DNA from: Paralithodes platypus
Lineage: Eukaryota; Arthropoda; Malacostraca; Decapoda; Lithodidae
Assembly: GCA_032716605.1 (NCBI GenBank)
Contig: CM064539.1
Span: 1,156,590 to 1,220,589 of the forward strand
Direction of reading: 5' to 3'
Length of the DNA stretch: 64,000 nt
In this document: in pieces, positions 29,314 to 40,667 of the stretch
How positions within the stretch are numbered: position 1 is the stretch's first letter
Layout of the letters: the number at the start of each line of letters is the position of its first letter
Program-made: the position numbers and the translations under genes
The notes under the pieces: model-generated
The model's input: the letters and a program-made list of their open reading frames with translations, nothing else
Told to the model about the DNA's origin: nothing
Database searches by the model: none

Positions 29314-29745
29314 GGGGAGAAGGGTAGTTTTTCTAGATCCCCTTGTCCCTCGTGTTTAGTAGCCCCGTTAGTTTTCAGATTTTAAGATGTTTGTCCCATT
29401 AGTTTGTCGATTTTAAGACCTTTAACCTCATTTCTTTGTCAGTATTAAGACCTCTTGTGCTATTTAGGTGTCCTGGCGAACGATAGTGAGCCTGTAATTT
29501 TGGAAGAACTGGCCTTTGGCCATACATTTTACTACCGTTTTTTTTTATCTCTCTCTCTCATTTTCTCTCTTTCCCTGGCTTGTATCCATTCGGCCCCATT
29601 CAGCCAACTGTTTTAAGACGTTTATCCCCATCCAGGTGTCGATTTCTTCATGGCGAGCGATAGCGAGCCAGCATTGTAAGGAGAAATCCGGCTTCGCCAG
29701 AGAAATTTTTCTATCGAAAAATGTACAAATTTAGCTTGCTGTCAA

Positions 29746-29795
<50 letters not shown>

Positions 29796-29994
29796 GCTGG
29801 CTCGCTACCGCTCACCAGGAAAATATTGACACCTGGATTTTTTTTTCTATGTGATTGAGGGAGGCAAAAGGCAGAACTGCCTATAGCGAGTGCCTCCCCC
29901 GTCTTAAAACAGTAGGCTGAATGGGGCCGAATGGATACAAGCCAAAGAGAGAGGGAGAGAGAGAGAAACAAAAAAGCGAGGTGGGCCCCCTTAA
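29310..29994 (+). mobile_element. Composite TTAA element (class 1 left part, class 2 fold-back right part)
   Basis: Starts TTAAGGGGAGAAGGGTAGTT and follows class 1 to about 29535. It then continues as the fold-back class 2 sequence (GGCTTGTATCCATTCGGCCC...CCCATCCAGGTGTCGATTTC) with its inverse at 29905-29945, and ends GGGCCCCCTTAA. A (TA)n of about 40 bp lies in the centre. Probably one element inserted in or recombined with another. Confidence 0.7.
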
Positions 29995-30069
29995 CAGCCG
30001 ACTAATAAAAAAGTGAATAAGACAATATCCCTCCAGCTAAATAAAATTACACATTATAGGCAGTTTAAC
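29995..30069. other. Short spacer
   Basis: No feature recognised. Confidence 0.5.
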
Positions 30070-30284
30070 TTAACCCTTACAGTACCAGGGACGTCCTGTT
30101 CATCATATTCTGGCAACTATTAGACTATTTTATTCAGTTAAGGAAGGACCTCTAGCAATAATAAGGCTCCAAACTATCTCAATCTACCCTTTTAACTACC
30201 ACAGATCCTTCCCAAGCTGCATAATATCGTCTGAATACAGCTAGAATATAATATAACACACGTCGCTGGTACTCAAAGGGTTAA
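30070..30284 (-). mobile_element. piggyBac-like MITE B
   Basis: TTAACCCTTACAGTACCAGG to GTACTCAAAGGGTTAA, TTAA at both ends, 215 bp, close in sequence to the copy at 29099. Confidence 0.9.
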
Positions 30285-30721
30285 GCCGTCTATAGGGGGA
30301 TTTGGTATACAATATGTATATAATAAGGTATACAAAATGGAGTGTATAAGAGTAGTCCATCATTCCCCCGCTAGATGGAACCAGCAGTAGAGGGTTGTCA
30401 ACATTGCAGCAGACGATATCAAACGGAAGTGAATAAGATCAAATTACTCAACATTTGGACCACTTGATGGATACCCTAGGCTGATTATAAGGTATAGTAT
30501 TAACTGTGATCATTATAGATAAACGTGGCACTGATGATGTGCTGAAATAAAGCCTCAAATAAGCTTTTACAAATCCAAGGACTCTCTGACGCATGCGCAG
30601 ACGATTATTTAGGCTGACGCCATTTTGGGGACAGACAGCTACTTCTAGGAGGGACTAGAGTTATGGAAAAGGGTCTCCAGTCCTGACGCTATTCTTGACT
30701 TACAGTGTGCTGGCTTAATTC
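30285..30721. other. Unassigned intergenic sequence
   Basis: Unique-looking, no ORF of note and no repeat family recognised. Confidence 0.5.
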
Positions 30722-30893
30722 ATATTTTTTCACCAACCAACTTTACTTCTAAACTCAATGACATCAACAAATACATGTGGCCGGAACATTTTTCTACCGA
30801 AAAATGTACACATTTATCTTGAAAAAGGTTCTAGGGGCTGCAATTTAAGCTTGGTGGAGGTCTAGGGAACAAACTCAAAACCTGCCCTTAATG
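30722..30893. mobile_element. SINE family 2 fragment joined to a class 1 MITE 3' fragment
   Basis: 30722-30780 is the inverse of the SINE 2 body (TTTTTCACCAACCAACTTTA, AATACATGTGG). From 30781 GGCCGGAACATTTTTCTACC to CCTGCCCTTAA is the right end of a class 1 element. Both are partial. Confidence 0.75.
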
Positions 30894-30952
30894 CATCGTG
30901 TGAGAGTAATTGTATGTATCTACCTGTATATGTCGGTGTGTGTGTGTGTGTA

Positions 30953-30989
<37 letters not shown>

Positions 30990-31164
30990 TTTTAAGTTCA
31001 TGTGTGTATGTTCCAATGTGTTTTTACTCTCTACGTGTCATGTGTGTGAGTATTGCTGTGTATGGAGTGACTGTGTGTGTGTGTGTGTGTTAGTATTATG
31101 TTGTGTATGTGTGTGTGTGTGTGTGTATGTGTGTATCATGCTATGCATTTGTGTGTGTGTGTGC
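30894..31164 (+). repeat. (GT)n/(GA)n microsatellite region
   Basis: Long TGTG runs with GAGAGAGA at about 30969-30989. The 87-codon ORF across it is an artefact of the repeat. Confidence 0.9.
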
Positions 31165-31379
31165 TATAGGTAGCGCCAACGAACTTGACAATATTTTTGA
31201 TCCCTGATCTCTCTGTAACTCAAAAGTAACTGGAGCAAACTGGCTGTAAATATCCACACCTATTACCTGGTGGACTCTTCCCAAATGATAGAAACGTCAG
31301 CCCGATTGCTTTAATTAATTTCGAGTTATGAGAAGTTAAGGGGTCAAGATTATTGTCAAGTTTGTTGGCGCTACCTATA
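31165..31379 (+). mobile_element. Fold-back MITE family G
   Basis: TATAGGTAGCGCCAACGAAC to TTTGTTGGCGCTACCTATA, 215 bp, uninterrupted; contains AGAAGTTAAGGGGTCAAG as an empty TTAA site. Confidence 0.9.
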
Positions 31380-31960
31380 GTATTCTGCTGTGTACGTAAT
31401 ATGGTGTATATGTGTATGTATGTGTGTGCGTGTGTGTGTAAGCTGAGTGACAGGGAGAACATTCGAATAAATTCATTCAAACAGGATCACTTTAGCTTTA
31501 GACAAGATATAGACAATTACAGTATGATAGGTAGCGCCAGCAAACTTAAGAGGGGACGGGTCGTTTCTCTGGTCCCCTTTCTCCCTCTTGTTAACCCTTT
31601 CGCTGCGGGTGACGTTCTGGAATGTTTTGGCAAGTTACAGCAATTTCCAGGCTTTGAAAGCCTGTAAAAAACGTAAAAATCGAGTGTCAGTGGGCGGGAG
31701 CGTGAGGGGCCCACCTCCGACCCTCAGAGCACCGAGCGGCTCACTGAGCTAGGCTGTGTCTCGCGCGGGTCTCTCTCTGTCTCTCTCACCAGTGTAGCCA
31801 AGCAAGCGAGTGTTATATAATAGCGGGTTTCCCGCGTTTCACTGGGACCACTGCGGGTGAACCAGACCACGTACAGGGTCCGTTCTGGTGTCATTTTGAA
31901 GCTATTTTTGCCTAGTTTTCGGCAGAATACACTTCATTTAATGCAGATGCTTGATTTATC
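31380..31960. other. Mixed repeat fragments
   Basis: 31550-31597 is the first ~48 bp of a class 1 element (TTAAGAGGGGACGGGTCGTT). It is broken at a TTAA by TTAACCCTTTCGCTGCGGGT, a piggyBac-like left terminus whose right end I cannot locate. The rest to 31960 is unassigned GC-richer sequence with CT-rich patches. No gene supported. Confidence 0.55.
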
Positions 31961-32017
31961 ATTCAGGAGTGCCTGAATATGCCCTAAATAGTCCAAACAT
32001 ACCCGCAGCCAAATGGG

Positions 32018-32998
32018 GCGTCATCAGTGTCACCAAACTCCACCCACTTCCTCCAGAGTGGGTGAACACTGGTGACATAAGGGGTGTCATCAGTGTCACC
32101 AAACTCCACCCACTACCTCCAGAGTGGGTGAACACTGGTGACATAAGGGGTGTCATCAGTGTCACCAAACTCCACCCACTACCTCCAGAGTGGGTGGACA
32201 CTGGTGACATAAGGGGAGTCATCAGTGTCACCAAACTCCACCCACTTCCTCCAGAGTGGGTGGACACTGGTGACATAAGGGGCGTCATCAGTGTCACCAA
32301 ACTCCACCCACTTCCTCCAGAGTGGGTGGACACTGGTGACATAAGGGGTCATCAGTGTCACCAAACTCCACCCACTTCCTCCAGAGTGGGTGGACACTGG
32401 TGACATAAGGGGCGTCATCAGTGTCACCAAACTCCACCCACTTCCTCCAGAGTGGGTGGACACTGGTGACATAAGGGGAGTCATCAGTGTCACCAAACTC
32501 CACCCACTTCCTCCAGAGTGGGTGGACACTGGTGACATAAGGGGTGTCATCAGTGTCACCAAACTCCACCCACTTCCTCCAGAGTGGGTGGACACTGGTG
32601 ACATAAGGGGAGTCATCAGTGTCACCAAACTCCACCCACTACCTCCAGAGTGGGTGGACACTGGTGACATAAGGGGAGTCATCAGTGTCTACAAACTCCA
32701 CCCACTTCCTCCAGAGTGGGTGGATACTGGTGACATAAGGGGAGTCATCAGTGTCACCAAACTCCACCCACTACCTCCAGAGTGGGTGGACACTGGTGAC
32801 ATAAGGGGCGTCATCAGTGTCACCAAACTCCACCCACTTCCTCCAGAGTGGGTGGAGACTGGTGACATAAGGGGCGTCATCAGTGTCACCAAACTCCACC
32901 CACTTCCTCCAGAGTGGGCGGAGTCTAGTGACATAAAGATTGTCATTTCAACAAACTCCACCCACTTTCTTCAGAGGGGGCGGGGTTTGGTGACATAA
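32018..32998 (+). repeat. 66-bp minisatellite, about 15 units
   Basis: Unit GTCATCAGTGTCACCAAACT, CCACCCACTTCCTCCAGAGT, GGGTGGACACTGGTGACATA, AGGG. Units are 66 bp except one of 64 bp near 32347, and the last two decay. CCACCCACT and AGTGGGTGG are inverted inside each unit, as are TGTCACC and GGTGACA. Because 66 is divisible by three, several frames stay open on both strands. Confidence 0.95.
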
Positions 32999-33124
32999 TG
33001 AGTGTCGCAAGTGTCACCAAACTCCACCCACACCCTCCCAGCATTGTGATAGGTCTACAGAAACCCCGCCCCCTTCATACACCAAATTAATCATATAGAC
33101 CACAGCCATACCAACAAAATAACT

Positions 33125-33300
33125 CTCCTTCAATATCGGTGAAGTCCTTTTCGTTATATTCTGGCAACTAGTGGATTATTTTACTCAGCTTAGGAAGGAT
33201 CTGAGGGGATAGACTTGTCCCTATGATTGTCAGAACTCCTTCCTAAACTAAGTCAAATCGTCTATAATAGCCAGAATATAATGGATATTATAATTCGTTT
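33125..33300 (+). mobile_element. Decayed piggyBac-like MITE B
   Basis: Contains TTCTGGCAACTAGTGGATTA, AGGAAGGATCTGAGGG and the inverted CTCCTTCCTAAACTAAG. The termini are eroded. Confidence 0.6.
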
Positions 33301-33600
33301 GTGGTGTTATTGCTTTACAGTTATTATGCGTCAAACTGTACATTTAATTTGTTCAAGATTATTTCTTTCGTTTATACCTACCTCGTTATATAATTTATAA
33401 TTGATTTTTGTATTTGTATCTTTGTTTTGGGTAACATTAGACGATTATATGCAGTTTAGGAAGGATCCTGAGCAATTGGGTGGGGGGGGGGGGGTAAAAA
33501 GGATATCAATTATCCCTTAAACGTCCTCAGATCCTTCCTAATCTTAATAAAATCGTCTAATGATAGCAAAACATGATGCATAAGTTTGTCCTCGAAAACT
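33301..33600 (+). mobile_element. Unassigned sequence followed by another decayed MITE B
   Basis: 33425-33585 has TTAGACGATTATATGCAGTT, AGGAAGGATCC and the inverse AGATCCTTCCTAATCTTAAT, with a poly-G run at about 33481-33494. A half copy recurs at 34945-35040. Confidence 0.6.
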
Positions 33601-33935
33601 GGAGCTAATTTATTTATCATTAATCTCAGATGGTGTGTTTGGCGGCAGCAGGAATGACGTCAGCGTTTGGACTACAACACGTCTTTCCTCAACTGGACAA
33701 AATCGCCTACTGTTGGCCAGAACAAGGGCTACGAAGCACTGAAGGCCTCCTTCGAAAGCTGTCATCACCCAGTCGCCCCAAACCCATCTTCTTCTTAGTC
33801 TCTCTCCACCCTGACAACTCTTTTGACTGATCCAGAAAAACAACAAGAGTGAGACGAGCGGCAATAAGCCTCCCGTCGGTTCTCGACGGAGGCAAAACAC
33901 ATGAAATATACATATCATCGTATTGTTGTAATACC
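33601..33935 (+). repeat. Segment duplicated at about 35040-35200
   Basis: GGAGCTAATTTATTTATCAT...GGACTACAACACGTCTTTCC...CAACTGGACAAAATCG is repeated near 35055-35195 with moderate divergence. It contains an exact TGACGTCA at 33655-33662. Small ORFs on both strands have no recognisable domain. Confidence 0.65.
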
Positions 33936-34434
33936 CACTTAAATGTATATTGGGGGTAATAAACCCATTTTAATTAAGATAAGAAAGTTAATCACTTCCA
34001 ATATACCCCATATAACCCATCACACAGCATGTTGCCCGAGAACAGCTCTGCGTAGCACCCCCCCCCCCCCTCTCAATCAATATACCCATATAACCGATCG
34101 CACAACATGTAGCCCAAGAACAGCCCTTTGCGCAGCCTCCCCCCCCCCCCCAGCCCTCAGCCCTTACCCTCAGTGGACTAAACTGTAATACTAAAGATAT
34201 TGAACATTAACAAAATATATATTCTATCTATCTATCTATCTATATGCTCAGGCCCAATCCCCACTTTTCCTATTTTTATTTTCTATTTTACTCGATTTTA
34301 TTATTTTATTTTATTTTCTATTTTACTCTATTTTATTATTTTATTTTATTTTTCTTGGGGGTGGCCGACTCAAGAGAGAGCAAGAACAGGGAAAACACAA
34401 AACACAAAACAAAAAATATATATACTGTATATTT
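33936..34434. repeat. First poly-C minisatellite units, GATA tract and repeat M
   Basis: 34010-34165 has two units of the poly-C minisatellite. (TATC)n occurs at about 34223-34243, followed by repeat M (CTCAGGCCCAATCCCCACTT...GGGGTGGCCGACTCAAGAGA) to about 34400. Confidence 0.75.
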
Positions 34435-34945
34435 CGTATAATTCTACGGGGGAAGCACTGCCCTTCTCGCACTACTAGCCAGTCAATATCGCCTCGGGCA
34501 GTATTGTGACGTCAGACAAAACATTCAATGTTCAGCCAATCAGAAGCCAGCAACTTTTTTCAGGGGTCTAAATTTCATACGCTATGGCCTTAAGGTGGAC
34601 GTGTGGGGTTCCTCCTACTCGCGCCATAACTTGTTTAGCTCTCTGTGGGGTCGGGCACTGGCTGGGTAGTCGGTTGATAATATGAGTTTGTAAAGGGTCA
34701 CTAAGATTGCATATAATTCTACGGGAGAAGCACTGCCCTTCTCGTTCAATCAAACAAATATCGCCTCGGGCAGTAATGTGACGTCAGAAAACTTACAAAG
34801 TTTTAGCCAATCAGGAGCGAGCAACTTTTTTCAGGGGTCTGAAATTCATACGCTATGGCCTCTCGGGTGGATGTTTGGGTTCATCCTACTCGCGCCATAA
34901 CTTAATGCTCAGCTCTCTGTGGGGTCGGTCAAGGGCTGGCTAAAG
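34435..34945 (+). repeat. Two tandem copies of a 250-bp module with CRE- and CCAAT-like motifs
   Basis: Each copy runs from ATAATTCTACGGG through GCACTGCCCTTCTCG, TCGCCTCGGGCAGTA, TGACGTCA, CCAATCAG and TACGCTATGGCC to CTCTCTGTGGGGTCGG. TGACGTCA lies at 34507-34514 and 34779-34786, with CCAAT 21 and 20 nt downstream. Two further copies lie at 35848-36370. No ORF follows. Confidence 0.8.
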
Positions 34946-35180
34946 AGGGGCAAAAAATGACCTCAATTTACCCTTAAACGTCCTTAGATCCTTCCTAATC
35001 TTAATGAAATCGTCTAATAATAGCCAGAACATTATAAATAAGTATGTCCTCGAACACTGAAGAGCTAATTTATTATTCATACATTTCAGATGGTGTATTT
35101 GGCGGTAACAAGAATGACATCGGCGTTTGGACTACAACACGTCTTTCCTCAACTGGACAAAATCGTCTGGTGTTGGTCAG
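34946..35180. repeat. Half MITE B plus duplicated segment
   Basis: CCTTAGATCCTTCCTAATCT...ATCGTCTAATAATAGCC (right half of MITE B), then the second copy of the 33601-33800 segment, which leads directly into the poly-C array. Confidence 0.65.
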
Positions 35181-35820
35181 AACAAGGGCTATCAATAATC
35201 CCATCGCACAGCAAGTTGCCAGAGAACAGCCCTCTACGTAGCTCCCCCCCCCCCCCCCTCTATCAATAATCCCATCGCACGGCAAGTTGCCCGAGAACAG
35301 CCCTCTACGTAGCCCCCCCCCCTATCAATAATCCCATCGCACAGCAAGTTGCCCGAGAACAGCCCTCTGCGTAGCCCCCCCCCCCCCCTCTATCAATAAT
35401 CCCATCGCACAGCAAGTTGCCCGAGAACAGCCCTCTGCGCAGCCCCCCCCCCATCAATAACCCATCGCACATCAAGTTGCCCGAGAACAGCCCTCTACGT
35501 AGCCCCCCCCCCCCCCCCCTGTGTATCAATAAACCCATCGCACAGCAAGTTGCCCGAGAAAAGCCCTCTGCGTAGCCTCCCCCCTAACAATATACCCATC
35601 GCACAGCATGTTGCCCGGAACAGCCCACTGCGCAGCCCCCCCCCCCCCTATCAATATACCCATATAACCCATCGCACATCATGTTGCCCGAGACCAGCCC
35701 TCTGCGCACCCCTCCCCCCCCCCCCCGCATCAATATACCCATCACACAGCATGTTGCCCTAGAACAGCCCTCTGCGCAGCCCCAGCCCTCACCCCCTAAT
35801 AATACTAAAACTATTGAAGA
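35181..35820 (+). repeat. Poly-C minisatellite, proximal block
   Basis: Units of roughly 60-75 bp: ATCAATAATCCCATCGCACA, GCAAGTTGCCCGAGAACAGC, CCTCTGCGTAGC, then a run of about 8-18 C's of variable length. Confidence 0.92.
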
Positions 35821-35847
35821 TTAAAAAATATATACAGTATATCTCAT

Positions 35848-36370
35848 ATAATTCTACGGGGGAAGCACTGCCCTACTCGCACAGCCAGCCAGTCAATTAT
35901 CGCCTCGGGCAGTATTGTGACGTCAGACAAAACTTTCATTCTTCAACCAATCAGAAGCCAGTAACTTTTTTCGGGGGTCTGAAATTCATACGCTATGGCC
36001 TATGGTAGACAGGTGGGGTTCATTCTACTCGCGCCATAATTTGCTCTGCTCTCTGTGGGTTCGGTCAAGGGTTGGCTAGTCTGTCGAAAATATGAGTTCG
36101 GAAAGTCATATAATTTTACGGGGGAAGCACTACCTTTCTCGCAAAACCAAACGAATATCGCCTCGGGCAGTATTGTGACGTCAGAAAAACTTACAAAGTT
36201 TCAGCCAATCAGAAGCCAGCAACTTTTTCCAGGGGTCTAGAATTCATACGCTATGGCCTAAGGTAGACAGGTGGGGTTCATCCTACTCGCGCCATAATTT
36301 GCGCTGCTCTCTGTGGGTTCGGTCAAGGGTTGGCTAGTCTGTCGAGAATATTAGTTCGTAATGTGTTCGT
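35848..36370 (+). repeat. Second pair of CRE/CCAAT-bearing modules
   Basis: TGACGTCA at 35918-35925 and 36176-36183, CCAAT at 35947-35951 and 36205-36209, both 21 nt apart. The rest of the 250-bp unit matches 34435-34945, with flanking TACGCTATGGCC and CTCGCGCCATAA. Confidence 0.8.
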
Positions 36371-39318
36371 ACATTGGTGGTAAACCCATTGTATTCAGGA
36401 TTTGAAGGTTAATCACTATCAATATACCCATATACCCACTCGTACAGCATGTTGCCTTAGAACAGCCCTCTGCGCAGCCACTCCTTCACCCCCCCCCCCA
36501 TCAATATACCCATATACCCACTCGTACAGCATGTTGCCTTAGAACAGCCCTCTGCGCAGCCACTCCTTCACCCCCCCTCATCAATATACCCATATACCCA
36601 CTCGTACAGCATGTTGCCTTAGAACAGCCCTCTGCGCAGCCATAACTTGCTCAGCTCTCGGTCACGGGTTGGGTAGTTTGTCGAGAATATTAGTTCGTAT
36701 ATTGGTGGTAAACCCATTGTATTCAGGATTTGAAGGTTAATCACTATCAATATGCCCATATACCCACTCGTACAGCATGTTGCCTTAGAACAGCCCTCTG
36801 CGCAGCCACTCCTTCACCCCCCCCCATCAATATACCCATATACCCACTCGTACAGCATGTTGCCTTAGAACAGCCCTCTGCGCAGCCACTCCTTCACCCC
36901 CCACCATCAATATACCCATATACCCACTCGTACAGCATGTTGCCTTAGAACAGCCCTCTGCGCAGCCCCCCTTCCCCCCCCCCATCAATATACCCATATA
37001 CCCACTCGTACAGCATGTTGCCTTAGAACAGCCCTCTGCGCAGCCCCTCCTCCCCCCCCCCCATCAATATACCCATATACCCACTCGTACAGCATGTTGC
37101 CTTAGAACAGCCCTCTGTGCAGCCCCCCTTCCCCCCCCCCATCAATATACCCATATACCCGATCGTACAGCATGTTGCCTTAGAACAGCCCTCTGCGCAG
37201 CCCCCCCTTCCCCCCCCCATCAATATACCCATATACCCATCGCACAGCATGTTGCCCTTATAACAGCCCTCTGCGCAGCCCCGCCCCCCCCCCCCCATCA
37301 ATATACCCATATACCCCTCGTACAGCATGTTGCCCTTAGAACGGCCCTCTGCGCAGCCCCTCCTCCCCCCCCCCCCATCAATATACCCATATACCCACTC
37401 GTACAGCATGTTGCCTTAGAACGGCCCTCTGCGCAGCCCCTCCTCCCCCCCCCCCATCAATATACCCATATAACCCATCGCAGAGCATGTTGCCCTAGAA
37501 CAGCTCTCTGCGTAGCCCCCCTCCCCCCCCATCAATATACCTATATAACCCATCGCACAGCATGTTGCCCTAGAACAGCCTCCTGCGCAGCCCCCCCTTT
37601 CCCACCCCCCATCAATATACCCATATAGCCCATTGCACAGCATGTTGCCCTAGAACAGCTCTCTGCGCAGCCCCCCTCCCCCCCCCCATCAATATACCCA
37701 TATAACCCATAGCACAGCATGTTGCCCTAGAACAGCCCTCTGCGTAGCCTCCCCCCCTATCATGTACCCATATAACCCATAGCACAGCGTGTGGCCCTAT
37801 ACCAGCCCTCTGCATAGCCCCCCCCCCCACCAATATACCCATATAACCCATAGCACAGCATGTTGCCCTAGAACAGCCCTCTGCGTAGCCCCCCCCCCCT
37901 ATCAATATACCCATAGCACAGCATGTTGCCCTAGAACAGCCCTCTGCGTAGCCCCCCCCCTCCTATCAATATACCCATCACACAGCATGTTGCCCGAGAA
38001 CAGCCCTCTGCGTAGCTTCCCCCACCCCATCAATATGCCAATATAACCCATAGCACAGCATGTTGCCCTAGAACAGCCCACTGCGTAGCTCCCCCCACCC
38101 CATCAATATACCCATATAACCCATAGCACAGCATGTTGTCCTAGAACAACCCTCTGCGCCCCCCCCCCCCCCCCCCCCCCCCTAATCAATATACCCATAT
38201 AACCCGTAGCACAGCATGTTGCCCTAGAACAGCCCTCTGCGTAGCCCCCCCCCCCCTATCAATATACCCATATAACCCAGCAACAGCATGTTGCCCTAAA
38301 ACAGCCCTCTGGGCAGCCCCCCCCCCTCCATCAATATACTCATATAACCCAAGTCACAGCATGTTGCCCTAGTACAGCCCTCTGCGCAGCCCCCCCCCAT
38401 CAATATACCCATATAACCCATAGCACAGCATGTTGCCCCTAGAACAGCCCTCTGCGCAGCCCCCCCCCCAACAATATACCCATATAACCCATAGCACAGC
38501 ATGTTGCCCTAGAACAGCCCTCTGTGCCTCCCCCACCCATCAATATACCCATATAACCCATAGCACAGCATGTTGCCCTAGAACAACCCTCGGGCAGCCC
38601 CCCCCCCCCCCCATCCTATACTCATATAACCCAGCGCACACCGTGTTGCCCTAGAACAACCCTCTGTGCAGGCCCCCCCCCCCCATCAATATAGTCATAT
38701 AACACATAGCACATCATGTTGCCCTAGAACAGCCCTCTGCGCAGCCCCCCCCCCCCATCAATATACCCATATACCCCATATCACAGCATGTTGCCCTATA
38801 ACAGCCCCTGCGTAGCCCCCCCCCCCTACCAATATCCCCATATAACCCATAGCACAGCATGTTTGCCCTAGAACAGCCCTCTGCGCAGCCCCCCCCCCCA
38901 TCAATATCGCCCTATAACCCATAGCACAGCATGTTGCCCTAGAACAGCCCTCTGCGCAACCCCCCCCCCCCCCCCCATCATATACCCATATAACCCATCA
39001 CCAGCATGTTTGCCCTAGAACAACCCTCTGGGCCCCCCCCCCCCCCCCCCCTATCAATATACCTATATAACCCAGCACACAGCATGTTCCCCTAAAACAA
39101 CCCTCTGGGCAGCCCCCCCCCCCCCTATCAATATACTCATATAACCCAGCACACAGCATGTTGCCCGAGAACAACCCTCTGCGGCAGCCCCCCCCCCCCC
39201 CATCAATATACCCATATAACCCAGCACAGCATGTTTTCCTAGAACAACCCTCTGCGGAGGCCCCCCCCCCACATCAATATATACATATTGCACATCACAC
39301 AGCATGTTGACCTAGAAC
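36371..39318 (+). repeat. Poly-C minisatellite, distal block running into the assembly gap
   Basis: About 40 units of CATCAATATACCCATATAAC, CCATCGCACAGCATGTTGCC, CTAGAACAGCCCTCTGCGCA, GC, then poly-C of 6 to more than 20. Unit sequence shifts along the array (CACTCGTACAG form first, then CATAGCACAG, then CAGCACACAG). Frequent single-base indels near the gap may be sequencing error. Confidence 0.95.
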
Positions 39319-39418
39319 NNNNNNNNNNNNNNNNNNNNNNNNNNNNNNNNNNNNNNNNNNNNNNNNNNNNNNNNNNNNNNNNNNNNNNNNNNNNNNNNNN
39401 NNNNNNNNNNNNNNNNNN
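39319..39418. other. Assembly gap (100 N)
   Basis: Exactly 100 unknown bases, a conventional placeholder. It interrupts the poly-C array, so the array length and what lies beyond it are unknown. Confidence 0.99.
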
Positions 39419-39839
39419 TCTATATCATCTATTATAATAGATATATATATATATATATATTATATATTCTATATTACATATATATATTTATATATATATA
39501 TTATTAACCCAATTCTAATGTGTATTTTGTCTTAGATACATACGAGGTCATGAAGGGCTCCGCGTTGCAAAATTATGAACAGTTTACAGGCTCGTGAGCT
39601 TTCCAGTTATCAAGCGTGGGCGATGGGAAAAGGAGGGTAGGGTCATAAGGTACTAAGCTACAAATCATAATACAAATTGAAGTACACGTTAATTATTTTA
39701 CACTCAATATTTGTATATATCTCCATTTATATCTACAGTATTCCTGGTTATATACATATGGATAGGCTATACGTATAATTCTATATATATATAATCAGTA
39801 ATCTATATCATATAATATATATATAATATATGATAGTTT
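39419..39839. repeat. (TA)-rich sequence
   Basis: Irregular TATATA tracts with short unique stretches. No gene. Confidence 0.8.
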
Positions 39840-40631
39840 CTTTATACATCGGGTTGAAAAAAGCAGATGGCAATTTTCTGCGGTTGGAGGAATTTTATTA
39901 TTCCAAAGTTTCCAGTCCTCGGATGAGTTTTGTCGCTTTTGGCAGGAAGTAGATGAAGGATATTAGCAAAATTCATTGTGGTACAGTGGTTCATAATTTA
40001 ACATTATGATACCTGGTCCGACAACCCCACCAGGAACTAGAAGACGGATCCCAAGTTTTAGAAAATACCGGATACTCCAACTCCGACATCTCCAGCACCA
40101 TCAACCACCATCCTTGCAAAAAAAAAATGTACATGACCCAAAGCCCTCCCAACATTGACCTTTTTTCGCCACCCAAATGAAATTAAGATTCTTCTTACCG
40201 CAATTACAATGTCCTCTAGCAACGACAAAAATGACGAAGGCCGTCTTAAAAGAAATAATCTCCAAGCATGTACACCCACACAAACCCGGGAAAACCTAAA
40301 ATCAAAATTAATAATATTTATATTACAAATCCCCCAAGACCTTCCACCTACCTCGTTCGCCGCAACAAACCAGCCTCCACCAAGATAAAGAGCCCGATGA
40401 CGTAGCGTTCACGGGTCATTTACCAACATACCTGTAATTATGAGGACCTGTGGTACCTCATTCCTATATTGGGTATGACGCAGCAATCGTCCCTTTTCAC
40501 GTCGGTTAACTCTTCTCCTTCAGGCTGGGAGCCATCAAAGACCACTATCTCACACCCCCTAACCACCCTCACCTCAAAACACATCAAAGAGTTTAGAAGG
40601 AAACACACCACCATACTCGATGAAAGAAAGT

Positions 40632-40667
<36 letters not shown>

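Noticed and set aside
31951..32998. Several 66-bp-periodic ORFs on both strands
   Set aside because: Artefact of a period divisible by three. Multiple overlapping frames are open equally.
32018..32998. CRISPR-like repeat array
   Set aside because: Whole units repeat with no unrelated spacers.
35181..39318. CRISPR-like array
   Set aside because: Units are contiguous with no unique spacers, the variable part is only poly-C length, and the genome is eukaryotic.
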